64,000 bases of DNA from Pseudomonadota bacterium (GCA_018241025.1 JAFEEQ010000012.1:124001-188000); one strand, 5' to 3'; shown: positions 47,870-57,631, counted from the first letter of the stretch. Translations and numbers: made by a program. The notes: generated by a model from the sequence alone, not told the origin.

Positions 47870-48133
47870 TCACTGCTGCTGTTCGCGCGGCTGTTTTCGC
47901 GGGCGCCGTGCGGGCGCCTCACCGTTTTTCCTTGCCTTGGCAAAGCCGCGATCACCCGCAAGGAAACTGTCAATGATGTAGGGCACAAGTTCGGCCACCT
48001 CTTCCGTCTCGCCATAGGTCTCCCGATACGCCGCGGCGTACGCCTGAAGCGCTGTGTTCGTATCCGGCGGCAGCATGATGGTGAGCTTCACCGGCTTGCG
48101 ATCGGGAAGCTTGGCGAGTTTGAGTTCGTGCAT
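47870..48133 (-). CDS. DUF2274 family protein
   Basis: An 87-residue protein starting MHELKLAKLPDRKPVKLTIM, with AGGAG before the ATG. The DUF2274 family carries a ribbon-helix-helix-like start (VKLTIMLPPDTNTALQAYAA) and a basic C-terminus. It is regularly encoded just after trbI in integrative conjugative elements. A DNA-binding role is likely but untested here. It follows trbI by 12 bases. Confidence 0.9.
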   Translation of the reverse strand: MHELKLAKLPDRKPVKLTIMLPPDTNTALQAYAAAYRETYGETEEVAELVPYIIDSFLAGDRGFAKARKNGEAPARRPRKQPREQQQ

Positions 48134-48145
48134 ACTTTTCTCCTG

Positions 48146-49354
48146 TCAGCCGCGATAAGGACGCAGCACGAGGTCCTTGTGGACGATCACGCGCAGCGGC
48201 CAGCCCGGCCGTACCTTGATGGTGGGTTGGATGTTGAGGTTCTTCTCGGTGAGTTGCTGCCCGGCCTGATTCACGCTGTCCTGCGTGGACTCGCGGATCG
48301 ACAGCATAAGATCGCTCTGACCGCTTAGTGACAGTTCGCTGCCAACGCCGAGCAACGTCGAGATCGCGACGCCCTTGATGAGCGCCCAGGTGTGATAATC
48401 GACGTCGTCCTCGAGACCGGAATAGCCTTGCGCATCTGTTGCTGGCAGGTTGTCGATCTGGATCGACGATCCGTCCGGCATGATGATCCGCTGCCACACG
48501 ACAAGGGCGCGGCTCTGCCCGAACGCGACAACGCTATCGTAGGTGCCGAGAAGCCTTGATCCTTGCGGGATAAGCAAAGTCTGACCGCTCACGGTGTCGT
48601 AGACGTTCTGGGTGACCTGGGCGACCACCAACCCAGGAAGATCGGAATCGAGGCCGGTAATGAGACTGGCCGAAATCAGCGTGCCGGCCAGCACCTCATA
48701 GGGCGACACCGGATCTTGAATCGCATGCGGATTGTAGATCGCGCGTGCGTCGTTCGCATTCACGAAATCGAGCTTGCGCTGGACGTCGTTGGGATCGCGT
48801 GCCGGATCGAGCGCAACGCGATCGGACGCCGGTACCGCAGGATCAGGCGTCGGAAGAAGACCCGGTGTCGTTGGGCCGACGAGACTTGCAATACCACCGC
48901 CGTGGCTTGCGCCGGACTGAAAGAAGACACCGCCTTCGCTTGCCTGTCGCGCGAGGGCTGCCTGCCGAAGTTCTTCGGCACGCGCCGCATCGTTCTCCGT
49001 GCCGACGCCAAGACCTTGCCGGGCGCGCAGTTCGGGTGGACCAAGGTCGCCGGGCAATGCGGGGCCGAGCGCCGGCGGCCGGACCTTGTCATAGGTAGAG
49101 GGCAACGCCGCCAAACCATCAGCCTTCGGCTTGCGGTCGATGTTGTAGAGCTCATCGCCCAATTGCGGTTTGGCGAGGGGCGATGCCTGTAGCGCGATCC
49201 ATGCCGCCACGAAGACGCCGATGGCGAGCGCCGCAAGAACGCCGATCACGATGTGGCGTTTGAAGCGCGTGACGCGGCGCGGGCTCGCCCGCAGGGCAAG
49301 GCTTTCCGGATCGACTTTCGGTGCGCCGCCGGCGCCGATGGTGGTGTCGGTCAT
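48146..49354 (-). CDS. trbI: Conjugal transfer protein TrbI (VirB10-like)
   Basis: A 402-residue protein with a cytoplasmic start, one transmembrane helix (HIVIGVLAALAIGVFVAAWI) and a proline-rich periplasmic stretch. The C-terminal VirB10 domain has VSPYEVLAGTLISASLITGL, LIPQGSRLLGTYDS and ISTLLGVGSELSLSG. It spans both membranes as a scaffold of the outer-membrane core complex. ATG 49354 was chosen at the beginning of family similarity. It follows trbG by 7 bases. Confidence 0.94.
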   Translation of the reverse strand: MTDTTIGAGGAPKVDPESLALRASPRRVTRFKRHIVIGVLAALAIGVFVAAWIALQASPLAKPQLGDELYNIDRKPKADGLAALPSTYDKVRPPALGPALPGDLGPPELRARQGLGVGTENDAARAEELRQAALARQASEGGVFFQSGASHGGGIASLVGPTTPGLLPTPDPAVPASDRVALDPARDPNDVQRKLDFVNANDARAIYNPHAIQDPVSPYEVLAGTLISASLITGLDSDLPGLVVAQVTQNVYDTVSGQTLLIPQGSRLLGTYDSVVAFGQSRALVVWQRIIMPDGSSIQIDNLPATDAQGYSGLEDDVDYHTWALIKGVAISTLLGVGSELSLSGQSDLMLSIRESTQDSVNQAGQQLTEKNLNIQPTIKVRPGWPLRVIVHKDLVLRPYRG

Positions 49355-49361
49355 GGCGTCC

Positions 49362-50363
49362 TCAGTGGTGTGAATCGCCAGCGTCGGCGGTGCGAATGGC
49401 GGTCCGCTTGATGCGGACGACTTTCTGATGATCCTGGCCCAGGCGCAGTTCGGCCGCAGCGAAGAGCTGATCGACGACATAGTAGTTGCCGCTGACGCGG
49501 TAGTTCACCAGATCGGACGAACCGTCGTTGCCGCGGACGAAGAGCGGTGGCGCGTCGCCGCGGTCGAGTGTTCGCGGAAACTCGATATAGACGTGCGTTC
49601 CGTCGTCGAAAGCCCGCACCGGCTTCCACGGCGCATCATCGCCGCTGATTTCGTAGTTGAAATGCAGATTGTCGAGCGCAGGACCGGCATCAGCGACCGG
49701 CTGCGAGCGCCCGGCAGTTGGGTTGGCAGAAACAAGACCATCCTGCGGATAGGTCCACGAGATCGCGGCCATGTAGGTGCGATCCGTGCTTTCGAGCTGA
49801 AGATGGTAGCTGCGACGGTCGGTCGTGATCACCAAGTTCGTGTGCAGGTTGGGTGCGAACGGCTTTGCGAGAATATGAACCTGCTTGCTGGTTCCACTGC
49901 CGCTGCTGGTGTCGCCTACAACCCAACGCGTGGTGTCGCCGGCGGAGATCGCGATTAGGCTCTCGCCCGGCTGCAAGGCGATGTCGCTCACCTCCTGTGG
50001 CGCTGCATACAGGCGGTAGAGCGCGCCTTCCGAGAATGGATAGACTTGGATAGCGTTGACATAGCTGTCGCTCGCCGGTTCTTGGAGAGCCGCGAGGTTT
50101 GCGGCGTCCACGCGCGCCTTGGGCGGTCGCGCGAGATGGCGCCCTTTCCGCGGCCTGGGTTGAAGCTGACCGGGCAATGGCAACGGCTGGACGATTTGCA
50201 CCGTATGCACGACCGGCGGCGGCGGTGGCACCGCAGGCACGGCGACCGAAGTAACATCGGGCTTGGGATCCTTCTCAAGGAAGGACGGAAGCCAACTCGC
50301 GCTTGCGCAGCCTGACAGCGCAACGCTGAGGATCGGGACCGCGATGGCGACTTTGATATTCAT
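49362..50363 (-). CDS. trbG: Conjugal transfer protein TrbG (VirB9-like)
   Basis: A 333-residue periplasmic protein. The signal sequence ends in a lipobox-like LSGC (VPILSVALSGCAS), so it may be lipid-anchored. A proline-rich linker follows. The VirB9 domain contains ALQPGESLIAISAGDTTRWV, LVITTDRRSYHLQLES and the late NYYVVDQLFAAAELRLG. With TrbI it builds the outer-membrane channel. Confidence 0.93.
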   Translation of the reverse strand: MNIKVAIAVPILSVALSGCASASWLPSFLEKDPKPDVTSVAVPAVPPPPPVVHTVQIVQPLPLPGQLQPRPRKGRHLARPPKARVDAANLAALQEPASDSYVNAIQVYPFSEGALYRLYAAPQEVSDIALQPGESLIAISAGDTTRWVVGDTSSGSGTSKQVHILAKPFAPNLHTNLVITTDRRSYHLQLESTDRTYMAAISWTYPQDGLVSANPTAGRSQPVADAGPALDNLHFNYEISGDDAPWKPVRAFDDGTHVYIEFPRTLDRGDAPPLFVRGNDGSSDLVNYRVSGNYYVVDQLFAAAELRLGQDHQKVVRIKRTAIRTADAGDSHH

Positions 50364-50378
50364 CACTGCACTCCTTGT

Positions 50379-51062
50379 TCAGTTGTCGAGCTCGCGCGAC
50401 CAGTTCACGCCGTTGACGTAAAGGCCGAGCGGATTCTTCTTGAGGATTTCGGCGGTGGTCGGCTGCTTGGTCACGACCGAAAGGATCGCGGTCCAATGCT
50501 CGGTGCGCGCGAGCGCATCGTGCTCGAAGGTCTGCTCGATCCACTTCACCTGAAACGAGCTATCCGAGACACGCACGACGCTCGTGATCTGCACCGACAC
50601 CGTGCGCTCGCCGACAGCCTTGAAGGGATCGTTTGCCTGCGCGTACTGGTTCAGGAAGATGGCGCCATGATCGGTCGCATAGTCATAGGCTTCCAACCAA
50701 TTGCGGCGGACCACGACGGGATCGAGCGACAGCGAGCGAACGTCCGTGACGAAGCGCGCGAGATACCACGCGATCTCGGCATCGGTCGGCGTGTAGTTCT
50801 GCGTGGCCGGTCCGATCGCTTGAACCGCGCCGAATTTGTCGACCTGCACCACATAGGGCGTGACGCGGGACTGGCTGGCCAGCCAGATCATGCCGGCGCC
50901 GAGCACGAGTGCGAGCGTCATCGAAACGAAGGACGCCAGCCGCCAGTTCTTGGCCTGAACACGAGCCGAACCGATCCGGTCATCCCAGAGCTGCGCCGCG
51001 CGCTGGTAGGGAGTTTCGGGCTGCGGGGTCTGTCCGTATCGCTGAAGGGCACGTCTGAACAC
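50379..51062 (-). CDS. trbF: Conjugal transfer protein TrbF (VirB8-like)
   Basis: A 227-residue inner-membrane protein. Residues 1-42 are cytoplasmic, one helix follows (FVSMTLALVLGAGMIWLA), and the rest is a periplasmic VirB8 domain with YVVQVDKFGAVQAIGPA, ARFVTDVRSLSLDPVV and LGLYVNGVNWSREL. The start is GTG. It nucleates assembly of the secretion channel. Confidence 0.94.
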   Translation of the reverse strand: MFRRALQRYGQTPQPETPYQRAAQLWDDRIGSARVQAKNWRLASFVSMTLALVLGAGMIWLASQSRVTPYVVQVDKFGAVQAIGPATQNYTPTDAEIAWYLARFVTDVRSLSLDPVVVRRNWLEAYDYATDHGAIFLNQYAQANDPFKAVGERTVSVQITSVVRVSDSSFQVKWIEQTFEHDALARTEHWTAILSVVTKQPTTAEILKKNPLGLYVNGVNWSRELDN

Positions 51063-51065
51063 GGT

Positions 51066-52412
51066 CTATTTCTCCTGTTCGAGGTCGGGGTTGGCGGCGG
51101 CGCCGGGTCGGTCCCCGTCGCGGATCGCTTGGGTGGTGGCGTGGGCGTGCCCCCTCATGCGCTGCTCGCTGCGCAGGCGGCGGGCCCAGGCGGGGGCTCC
51201 TGCGCCGCCGCCGGAGTCGGCGGGTGCGTTCTCATTGGCTGGCCGACCACCGCCGGTCCGGGAGCCGCCGGTTGCCCGGAAAGCGCCATCCCGGCCGGCC
51301 TGCGCGCTGTCCCGGACGGCGGAGGCGAAACGGGCCCCAGCACCGCGGGCGGCGTTGCGGACGGTACCTGCGCCAGCCCGCGCGACGCCGGCCAGGCCTG
51401 CGCCGACACCGCCCGCGCCGCTCTCGCCGGAGGTGGCTCTACCCATCTGATAGGCGGTCGAGGCACCGGTCGCGAGCGAAGTGCCCGCCCGGATGGCGCC
51501 CATGCCGGCCACGCCCGCCATGCGAGCGCCACCCAGGGCTGCGGCGCCGCCGACCGCGCCCGCGCCGACCAAGGCTCCTGCCGTGCCGATGGCTGCGCCC
51601 GCGCCAAGCTGGGGTGCGCCGGAGACGAGGCCTGTCGCAATTCCCGGCCCAAAGATTCCGAGCCCGAACAATGAAAGCGATGCCAACATCAGCGACATGG
51701 CATCCGATAGGCTTGGCTGGTGGCCCTGCAGCGCGTTGACATACTGACCGAAGAATGTGCTGCCGATGCCGACGATGATGGCAAGCACCATCACCTTGAT
51801 GCCCGATGAGATCACATTGCCCAGCACGCGCTCGGCGAGAAATGCGGTCTTGCCCCAGAGCGCGAATGGCACAAGCACAAAACCGGCCAGAGTCGTCAGC
51901 TTGAATTCCAGGATGGTGATGAAGAGCTGCACAGCGAGGATGAAGAAGGCGAGCACGACGACGGCCCATGCGAACATCAGCACCGCAATGGTGACGAAGT
52001 TGCTGAAGAAGGTCGTGAAGCCGACCAACGTTCCGGCCTGCTGCAACAGGGGCCACGCCGCCTGAAACCCTGTGCCCGCCAGCTTGCCGGGTTTGAGCAA
52101 GTCCTGTGCGGTAAGACCGCTGTTGGTCGCTGTCAGTCCCAGCGTTGAGAACGAGTTGAAGATGATCGTTGCGAGCGTCGAGAAGTTACCGATGATGAAC
52201 GCAAACGCTCCGACGTAGAGGACCTTCTTGATGAGACGGGCGAGCACATTCGCCTCGCCGTCCAACGCCCAGAACAATCCGGCAAGCGTGATGTCGATGC
52301 CGATGAGAATGCTCGTGAGGCCTGTAACGTCACCTTGCAGAAGGCCGAACCCGCTATCGATGTAGCGGATGAATGTCTGCATGAACTGGTCGATGACATT
52401 GAGATCGTTCAC
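51066..52412 (-). CDS. trbL: Conjugal transfer protein TrbL (VirB6-like)
   Basis: A 448-residue polytopic membrane protein starting from GTG. Several helices are evident, for example LTSILIGIDITLAGLFWALD and VLMFAWAVVVLAFFILAVQL. After the last helix a long Ala/Gly-rich cytoplasmic tail (about residues 275-448) ends in charged, low-complexity sequence, as is typical of TrbL. It forms the inner-membrane passage for the DNA substrate. Confidence 0.93.
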   Translation of the reverse strand: MNDLNVIDQFMQTFIRYIDSGFGLLQGDVTGLTSILIGIDITLAGLFWALDGEANVLARLIKKVLYVGAFAFIIGNFSTLATIIFNSFSTLGLTATNSGLTAQDLLKPGKLAGTGFQAAWPLLQQAGTLVGFTTFFSNFVTIAVLMFAWAVVVLAFFILAVQLFITILEFKLTTLAGFVLVPFALWGKTAFLAERVLGNVISSGIKVMVLAIIVGIGSTFFGQYVNALQGHQPSLSDAMSLMLASLSLFGLGIFGPGIATGLVSGAPQLGAGAAIGTAGALVGAGAVGGAAALGGARMAGVAGMGAIRAGTSLATGASTAYQMGRATSGESGAGGVGAGLAGVARAGAGTVRNAARGAGARFASAVRDSAQAGRDGAFRATGGSRTGGGRPANENAPADSGGGAGAPAWARRLRSEQRMRGHAHATTQAIRDGDRPGAAANPDLEQEK

Positions 52413-52425
52413 GGCGCCACGTCCT

Positions 52426-53130
52426 TCAGTGATAGGCCGAGCTGCTGCCCAGGAATGTCGAGAACTGCGATTGGGCTTGCGCTTCGGCCTCGGCGTTGCG
52501 CGCCTGGTCGAGAGCGTTCGCCCGGTACTGCGCTGCCATCAGGTTCTGGATCTGAAGCTGCTGCTTCACGGAGAGCGCCAGCAGCTGGTTGGTCGCCTGG
52601 CTAACTTGCAGATTGCCGACCGCGCCTTGCGAGGAATTGGTCAGCGCGGTCAGTGTCGCGGTATCGGCCTGGACATTCTGGGCGACGCCGGCCTGCACCT
52701 GTAACGTCTGCTGGAACGCGGCCATGCTGTCCTGCCAGCGCTTGAGCGCGTCGGCCGCGAGCGTCGATTGCGGCGTACCTGACGGATAGGACTGCGGATA
52801 GGTTTGAGCGAAGGCGGTGTTGGTGGCGCTGACGTTGAACGCGATGCCCTGGCCCTGATTCATCAAGGTGCTGATCTGGGCCAGCGCCGTGACCATGGTG
52901 CCGAGCTGTGACGTGTTCAGTGACGTGAGGTTCTTCCCCTCGTTCTGAAGCATCATCGCTTCGTTCTGGAGTGATTGAATCTGGTTGTTGATCTGCTGCA
53001 GTGCCCGCGCGGCCTGGATGAGGTCCTGCGCGTAGTTCTGCGGATCGAATACGATCCACTGTGCGTGAACGGGCGCTAGCGTCGCGGCCGAAAGCGCGGT
53101 CGCGAGGATGAGTGTGCGAAGGAGTTTCAT
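52426..53130 (-). CDS. trbJ: Conjugal transfer protein TrbJ (VirB5-like)
   Basis: A 234-residue secreted protein. The signal peptide MKLLRTLILATALSAATLAP precedes a helical bundle (YAQDLIQAARALQQINNQIQ, then the LSVKQQLQIQNLMAAQYRAN segment). TrbJ proteins are thought to sit at the pilus tip or base. The ATG overlaps the trbE stop as ATGA. The entry-exclusion gene trbK, often next to trbJ, is missing. Confidence 0.92.
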   Translation of the reverse strand: MKLLRTLILATALSAATLAPVHAQWIVFDPQNYAQDLIQAARALQQINNQIQSLQNEAMMLQNEGKNLTSLNTSQLGTMVTALAQISTLMNQGQGIAFNVSATNTAFAQTYPQSYPSGTPQSTLAADALKRWQDSMAAFQQTLQVQAGVAQNVQADTATLTALTNSSQGAVGNLQVSQATNQLLALSVKQQLQIQNLMAAQYRANALDQARNAEAEAQAQSQFSTFLGSSSAYH

Positions 53131-55595
53131 TCTGCTGCCTCCAGAAGCGTTGCGTTGTGGTCTTGGGAGAGTGAGGCCGCCCAATCGAGGCCGCGCGCCA
53201 TCAAGAAATCGACGGCGAAGGCCGACGGGTCGTCGGGCTTGCGGACACGTTCTATGAGCGCTTGGTCCGCAGGCGATGACGCTGCGCAGAACGCGAGCGC
53301 AATCGGCCCCAACCCAAGCTCGAACAGCCGATTGCCGCGGCGCGATTGCAGATAGTATTGCCGCTTGGGTACTGCGCGGGCGATGAGCTCGATCTGCCGG
53401 TCGTTGAGGCCGAAACGCTCATAAGCATCGTGCCCCTGTGGCTCCATTGCCCGTTCATTCGGCAGGAAGATGCGTTGCGGACAGCTCTCGATGATCGCCG
53501 GCGCAATCGACGAGTTGGCGATGTCCGACAGCGATTGCGTGGCAAATACGACGGAGACGTTCTTCTTGCGTAAGACCTTCAGCCACTCGCGGATGCGCGC
53601 AGCGAACAACGGGTTGTCGAGGAATACCCATGCCTCATCGAGGATGAGTAGCGTCGGCCGACCTGTGAACCGCGCCTCCAGCTGGTGGAATAAATAGGTC
53701 AGGACCGGCAGCACGACACTGGTCTGGTGCAGCAGGCTTTCCGTCTCGAAACATTGCAGGTCAGCCAGGGCGAGGCTTTCCTCGGCCGCGTCAAGCAATC
53801 GCCCAAACGGACCTTCCAGCGTATAGGACAGCAACGCTGATTTGAGTGCATTGGACTGAAGCAGCACGGAGAGTCCGGTAAGTGTCCGCTCTTGCTCCGG
53901 CGCCGACGCCAGGCTTGTCAGCGCCGACCAGAGCGTTTCCTTGATCTCGGGCGTGAGCGCGATCTTCTCGTGGTCTAGAAGTGTGCCAATCCATTCCGCC
54001 GCCCAACTGCGCTCCGCCGGGTCGTCAATGTGGCGCAGCGGTTGAAACGCGAGTGTGCCGTCCGATCCAAGTTCATGATGCGCGCCATTCATGGCAAGCG
54101 TAGAGGCACGCGCTGAGCTTCCTTTGTCGAAGATGTAGAGCTGCGACCCCGGATAGCGCTGGAACTGCATCGCGATCAGCGAGAGCAGTACGGATTTGCC
54201 TGCGCCGGTTGGTCCGACGATCAGCGTATGACCGACGTCGCCGACATGCGTCGAGAATCGGAATGGTGTCGAACCGCTCGTTTCGCCGTAGAACAGCGGC
54301 GGTCCGTCCAGATGCTCGTTGCGCTTCGGTCCCGCCCATACCGAAGACAGCGGCACCAGGTGTGCCAGATTGAGGGAATGCACCAGCGGTTGCCGAACAT
54401 TGGCATAGACGTGTCCAGGCAAGCTGCCGAGCCACGCCTCGACGGCATTCAGGCTTTCGCGGATCGTCGTGAAACCGAGGCCGTTGATGACCCGCTCGAC
54501 CGCCCGGACCTTCTCCTCGACCCGCAACCGGTCTTCGTCGAACACGGTGACGCTTGTCGTCAGGTACCCGTAAGAGACGTGGTCGCCGCCAAGCTCCTGC
54601 AGCGCCGCATCGGCATCCACGACCTTGTTGTCGGCGTCGGAGTCGAGAAGCTGGACGGGTTCGTTGTGCATCACCTCGCGGACGAGCTGCGAGATGGATT
54701 TGCGCTTGTTGAACCATTGCCGACGAAGCTTGGTGAGCGTCCTGGTCGCCTCGGTCTTGTCGAGGGCGATGAAGCGGCTCATCCAGCGGTACGGGAAATC
54801 CAGGTGGTTGAGCGCATCGAGCAGGCCGGGCCGCGTCGCATTGGGAAAGCCCAGGATCGTGACGGTGCGCAGATGCTGGTTGCCCAGCACCGGCTCCAGT
54901 CCGCCGGTCAAAGGCTGGTCGGCCAGGATGGCATCGAGATAGACGGGTTCCTGCGGGACGCCGACGGCATGGCGCTTGGTGGACACTGTTCGGTGCAGGT
55001 AGGTCAGCGTTTCGCCGTCATCCAGCGGCGCGATGTCCGGCATGATCTGACCGAGCAAATCTAGCGTGCGGTTGGTCTCGGCGACGAAGCTGTCGAGTTC
55101 GCGGCGCCAATCCCGTCCCGCCTCGTCACCATCGCTCTCCACCAGGGCGCGCTCGGCACGGGCGACCCGGTCCGCAGGCGCCATATAAAGAAGTGTCAGG
55201 ATGTAGGTGTTCTCGAAGTGCTCGCGGGCAAAAGCGGCCGTTCCATCGCGGCCCAGGGCAACGCCATCCTCGAACTGGGCGCGACGTTCCTCATCCACCA
55301 TCCAGGACGCGAAGTCGGGAAATTGCGAGTGGGGATAGCCCGGCGCTGGGTGCCGTTCGGCCTCGAAGAACAGGGCCCAGCCGGACCCGAGCCGCTTCAG
55401 GACATTGTTCAACCGTGCGCAGGCCGCCACGAGTTCGGATTCGGTCGCGCTTTCCAGGTCGGGGCCACGGAAGCGGATGCTGCGCTGGAAGCTGCCGTCC
55501 TTGTTGAGGATGACGCCGGGCGTGACCAGCGCCGCCCACGGAAGATGATCGGCAAGACGGTCGGATCTGTTGCGATATTCCGCGAGGTTCAGCAT
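53127..55595 (-). CDS. trbE: Conjugal transfer ATPase TrbE (VirB4-like)
   Basis: An 822-residue VirB4-family ATPase. The N-terminal domain begins MLNLAEYRNRSDRLADHLPW. Walker A is LIVGPTGAGKSVLLSLIAMQ and Walker B is PTLLILDEAWVFLDNPLF. The C-terminal region VVFATQSLSDIANSSIAPAI and FLPNERAM is also conserved. It energises pilus assembly and substrate transfer. The start was set at the family's consensus beginning; it overlaps the trbD end by 7 bases. Confidence 0.96.
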   Translation of the reverse strand: MLNLAEYRNRSDRLADHLPWAALVTPGVILNKDGSFQRSIRFRGPDLESATESELVAACARLNNVLKRLGSGWALFFEAERHPAPGYPHSQFPDFASWMVDEERRAQFEDGVALGRDGTAAFAREHFENTYILTLLYMAPADRVARAERALVESDGDEAGRDWRRELDSFVAETNRTLDLLGQIMPDIAPLDDGETLTYLHRTVSTKRHAVGVPQEPVYLDAILADQPLTGGLEPVLGNQHLRTVTILGFPNATRPGLLDALNHLDFPYRWMSRFIALDKTEATRTLTKLRRQWFNKRKSISQLVREVMHNEPVQLLDSDADNKVVDADAALQELGGDHVSYGYLTTSVTVFDEDRLRVEEKVRAVERVINGLGFTTIRESLNAVEAWLGSLPGHVYANVRQPLVHSLNLAHLVPLSSVWAGPKRNEHLDGPPLFYGETSGSTPFRFSTHVGDVGHTLIVGPTGAGKSVLLSLIAMQFQRYPGSQLYIFDKGSSARASTLAMNGAHHELGSDGTLAFQPLRHIDDPAERSWAAEWIGTLLDHEKIALTPEIKETLWSALTSLASAPEQERTLTGLSVLLQSNALKSALLSYTLEGPFGRLLDAAEESLALADLQCFETESLLHQTSVVLPVLTYLFHQLEARFTGRPTLLILDEAWVFLDNPLFAARIREWLKVLRKKNVSVVFATQSLSDIANSSIAPAIIESCPQRIFLPNERAMEPQGHDAYERFGLNDRQIELIARAVPKRQYYLQSRRGNRLFELGLGPIALAFCAASSPADQALIERVRKPDDPSAFAVDFLMARGLDWAASLSQDHNATLLEAAE

Positions 55596-55843
55596 GCGAG
55601 ATAAGCCTTGTGGCGAAGGTGACGGCGAAGGACTTCCACGAAATCGGGATCGCGCTTTGCGGCGAACACCGCGATGGAATGGCCCACCACCCAGAGGAGC
55701 AGCCCGGCAATCCAAAGGCGCAGGCCCAGGCCAAGCGCGGCCGCGACGGTGCCGTTGACGATGGCAATCGCGCGCGGTGCGCCCGCGAGCAGGATCGGGT
55801 CGGTCAGGGACCGATGCAGCGGGATCTCGAATCCTTCGATCAC
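55589..55843 (-). CDS. trbD: Conjugal transfer protein TrbD (VirB3-like)
   Basis: An 84-residue membrane protein starting from GTG: MIEGFEIPLHRSLTDPILLA, followed by two hydrophobic segments (PRAIAIVNGTVAAALGLGL and LWIAGLLLWVVGHSIAVFA). This is the standard VirB3/TrbD layout. The start overlaps the trbC stop as GTGA. The protein associates with TrbE at the inner membrane. Confidence 0.92.
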   Translation of the reverse strand: MIEGFEIPLHRSLTDPILLAGAPRAIAIVNGTVAAALGLGLRLWIAGLLLWVVGHSIAVFAAKRDPDFVEVLRRHLRHKAYLAC

Positions 55844-56163
55844 TGAACGAGCGCTCCGCCGCCGAAGGAGAAGAAGGACAGGAAGAAGCTCGACGCGGCG
55901 AACGCGATCGAAAGGCCGAACACGATCTGGATCAGGCGCCGGAAGCCGCCCGCGGTTTCGCCGAAGGCAAGAGTCAGCCCGGTGACGATGATGATGATCA
56001 CTGCGACGATCTTGGCGACCGGTCCTTGCACCGAATCGAGAATCTGCTGAAGCGGCTGCTCCCAAGGCATATTGGTGCCGGCGGCCTGCGCGGACGACAC
56101 CGCGAGGATCGATATGCTGGCGGCCAGAACGGAAACGCGGCGGATGATGTGAAGCGGTGTCAT
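55840..56163 (-). CDS. trbC: Conjugal transfer pilin TrbC (VirB2-like)
   Basis: A 107-residue pre-pilin. A signal peptide ends in VSSAQAAG. Two helices follow (VAKIVAVIIIIVTGLTLAFG and the FGLSIAFAASSFFLSFFSFG segment), joined by a short basic loop GETAGGFRR, the usual VirB2 topology. It polymerises into the conjugative pilus. Confidence 0.92.
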   Translation of the reverse strand: MTPLHIIRRVSVLAASISILAVSSAQAAGTNMPWEQPLQQILDSVQGPVAKIVAVIIIIVTGLTLAFGETAGGFRRLIQIVFGLSIAFAASSFFLSFFSFGGGALVQ

Positions 56164-56177
56164 GAACTCGTTCTCCT

Positions 56178-57173
56178 TCAGAGGGCTTGCAATTTTGGAA
56201 GGGTGGGCTGGTCGATCAGGTATTCGCCGTCCGGCGCGAGACCGCGCACGTCCGCAATGCTCTCGATCCGCCGCGAGACACCGCGCCCGCCGATAAACAC
56301 CACGAGGTCGATGGCTTCGGCGATCAGCCGGCGCGGCACCGTGACCACGACCTCTTGCACGAGCTGTTCGAGCCGGTAGAGCGCGCTGACCGCCGAATTG
56401 GCATGGACGGTCGCGATCCCGCCTGGATGTCCCGTGTTCCAGGCTTTCAGCATGTCGAGCGCTTCGGCGCCGCGAACTTCGCCGACAATGATCCGGTCGG
56501 GCCGGAGGCGAAGCGTCGACCGTACAAGGTCGGACATCGTCACCACACCGGTTTTGGTGCGTAGCGCCACACAATCCGGTGCCGCGCATTGGAGCTCGCG
56601 CGTGTCCTCGATGATGATCACGCGCTCGTTGAGCGTGGCGACCTCGGCGAGCAACGCGTTGGCGAGCGTCGTCTTGCCGGAGCTCGTACCACCGGCGACC
56701 AACACGTTCTTGCGATCGCTCACGGCCTGGCGCAATGCGTCCGCCTGCGCCGGGAGCATGATGCGGTCGTTCACATAATCGTCCAGCGTATAGACGCGCT
56801 TGGCGGGCTTTCGAATCGAGAAGCAGGGCGCAACGGAAACGGGTGGCAACAACCCTTCGAAGCGTTCGCCCGCCACTCCATCTCCGCGGGAGGGAAGCTC
56901 GGCGCTGACGATAGGATTGTTGGCGTGGACTTCGATCCGCACATGCGACGCCACCAAGCGGATGATCCGTTCCACTTCGGACGGCGCCATCAGAGATAGC
57001 GTCTCGCAGCGCCCAGCCCCGAGGCGGTCCAGGCGCAACATGCCGTCGGGGTTGACCATGATCTCGATGACCAGTGGATCGGCCAACGCTTCTGCAATCG
57101 CCGGTCCCATGGCCGTCCTGAGCATTGCCCGGCGACGCTCGTGGCTTTCGCTGTGTTCGCGTGGCGCTGTCAT
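56178..57173 (-). CDS. trbB: Conjugal transfer ATPase TrbB (VirB11-like)
   Basis: A 331-residue hexameric traffic ATPase. Walker A is VAGGTSSGKTTLANALLA, the Asp box is IIIEDTRELQC, Walker B is RPDRIIVGEVRGAEALDM and the His box is GHPGGIATVHANSA. It switches the apparatus between pilus biogenesis and DNA transfer. A GTG at 57176 in a GTGA overlap with the previous stop is an equally good start. Confidence 0.95.
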   Translation of the reverse strand: MTAPREHSESHERRRAMLRTAMGPAIAEALADPLVIEIMVNPDGMLRLDRLGAGRCETLSLMAPSEVERIIRLVASHVRIEVHANNPIVSAELPSRGDGVAGERFEGLLPPVSVAPCFSIRKPAKRVYTLDDYVNDRIMLPAQADALRQAVSDRKNVLVAGGTSSGKTTLANALLAEVATLNERVIIIEDTRELQCAAPDCVALRTKTGVVTMSDLVRSTLRLRPDRIIVGEVRGAEALDMLKAWNTGHPGGIATVHANSAVSALYRLEQLVQEVVVTVPRRLIAEAIDLVVFIGGRGVSRRIESIADVRGLAPDGEYLIDQPTLPKLQAL

Positions 57174-57622
57174 CACTCAGCCGCCATCGCTGTGATTTTG
57201 GGTTCGGCGGTCTCGCGCGCCGCGAGCGCGCGATCGGCCACTTCCTGGGCAATCCGCTTGTCGCCGGCCATGCGCCGGCCGACTTGTTCGATGAACTGCT
57301 GGAAGCGGTCCCGTCCTATCGCCTGCGCCGCGGCCTGCTCGGATGGCGGCAGTTGCGGCGTGATGCCGAGGTGATAGCGCACGAAAAGCGCGAAGCTTTC
57401 GATCATCACCGCCTGATCGCGTTCGAGACGGCGAAGCTGGTCGCTCATACGATCGAGACGGACCTTAAAAACGTCATCCAGCTCCTTGGCGCCACGGCGC
57501 GCCAGGTAGGCGCGTACCGCGTCGTTCACGATCGACGATTTGGAGGAGCCCGCCTTGGCGGTCAGCACTTCGAGCTGATCGCCAACGTCTTCGTCGAGAT
57601 AGAGGTTGTGGCGCGGTTTCAT
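57173..57622 (-). CDS. Ribbon-helix-helix (CopG-type) regulator of the trb operon
   Basis: A 149-residue protein. Residues 1-45 form a ribbon-helix-helix (HNLYLDEDVGDQLEVLTAKA then SSKSSIVNDAVRAYLA). The remainder is helical (LDRMSDQLRRLERDQAVMIE). In integrative elements of this type a CopG-like gene regularly lies between traG and trbB. It may regulate the operon or assist the relaxosome. Gene spacing to traG is 9 bases. Confidence 0.88.
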   Translation of the reverse strand: MKPRHNLYLDEDVGDQLEVLTAKAGSSKSSIVNDAVRAYLARRGAKELDDVFKVRLDRMSDQLRRLERDQAVMIESFALFVRYHLGITPQLPPSEQAAAQAIGRDRFQQFIEQVGRRMAGDKRIAQEVADRALAARETAEPKITAMAAE

Positions 57623-57631
57623 CTGTTTTCC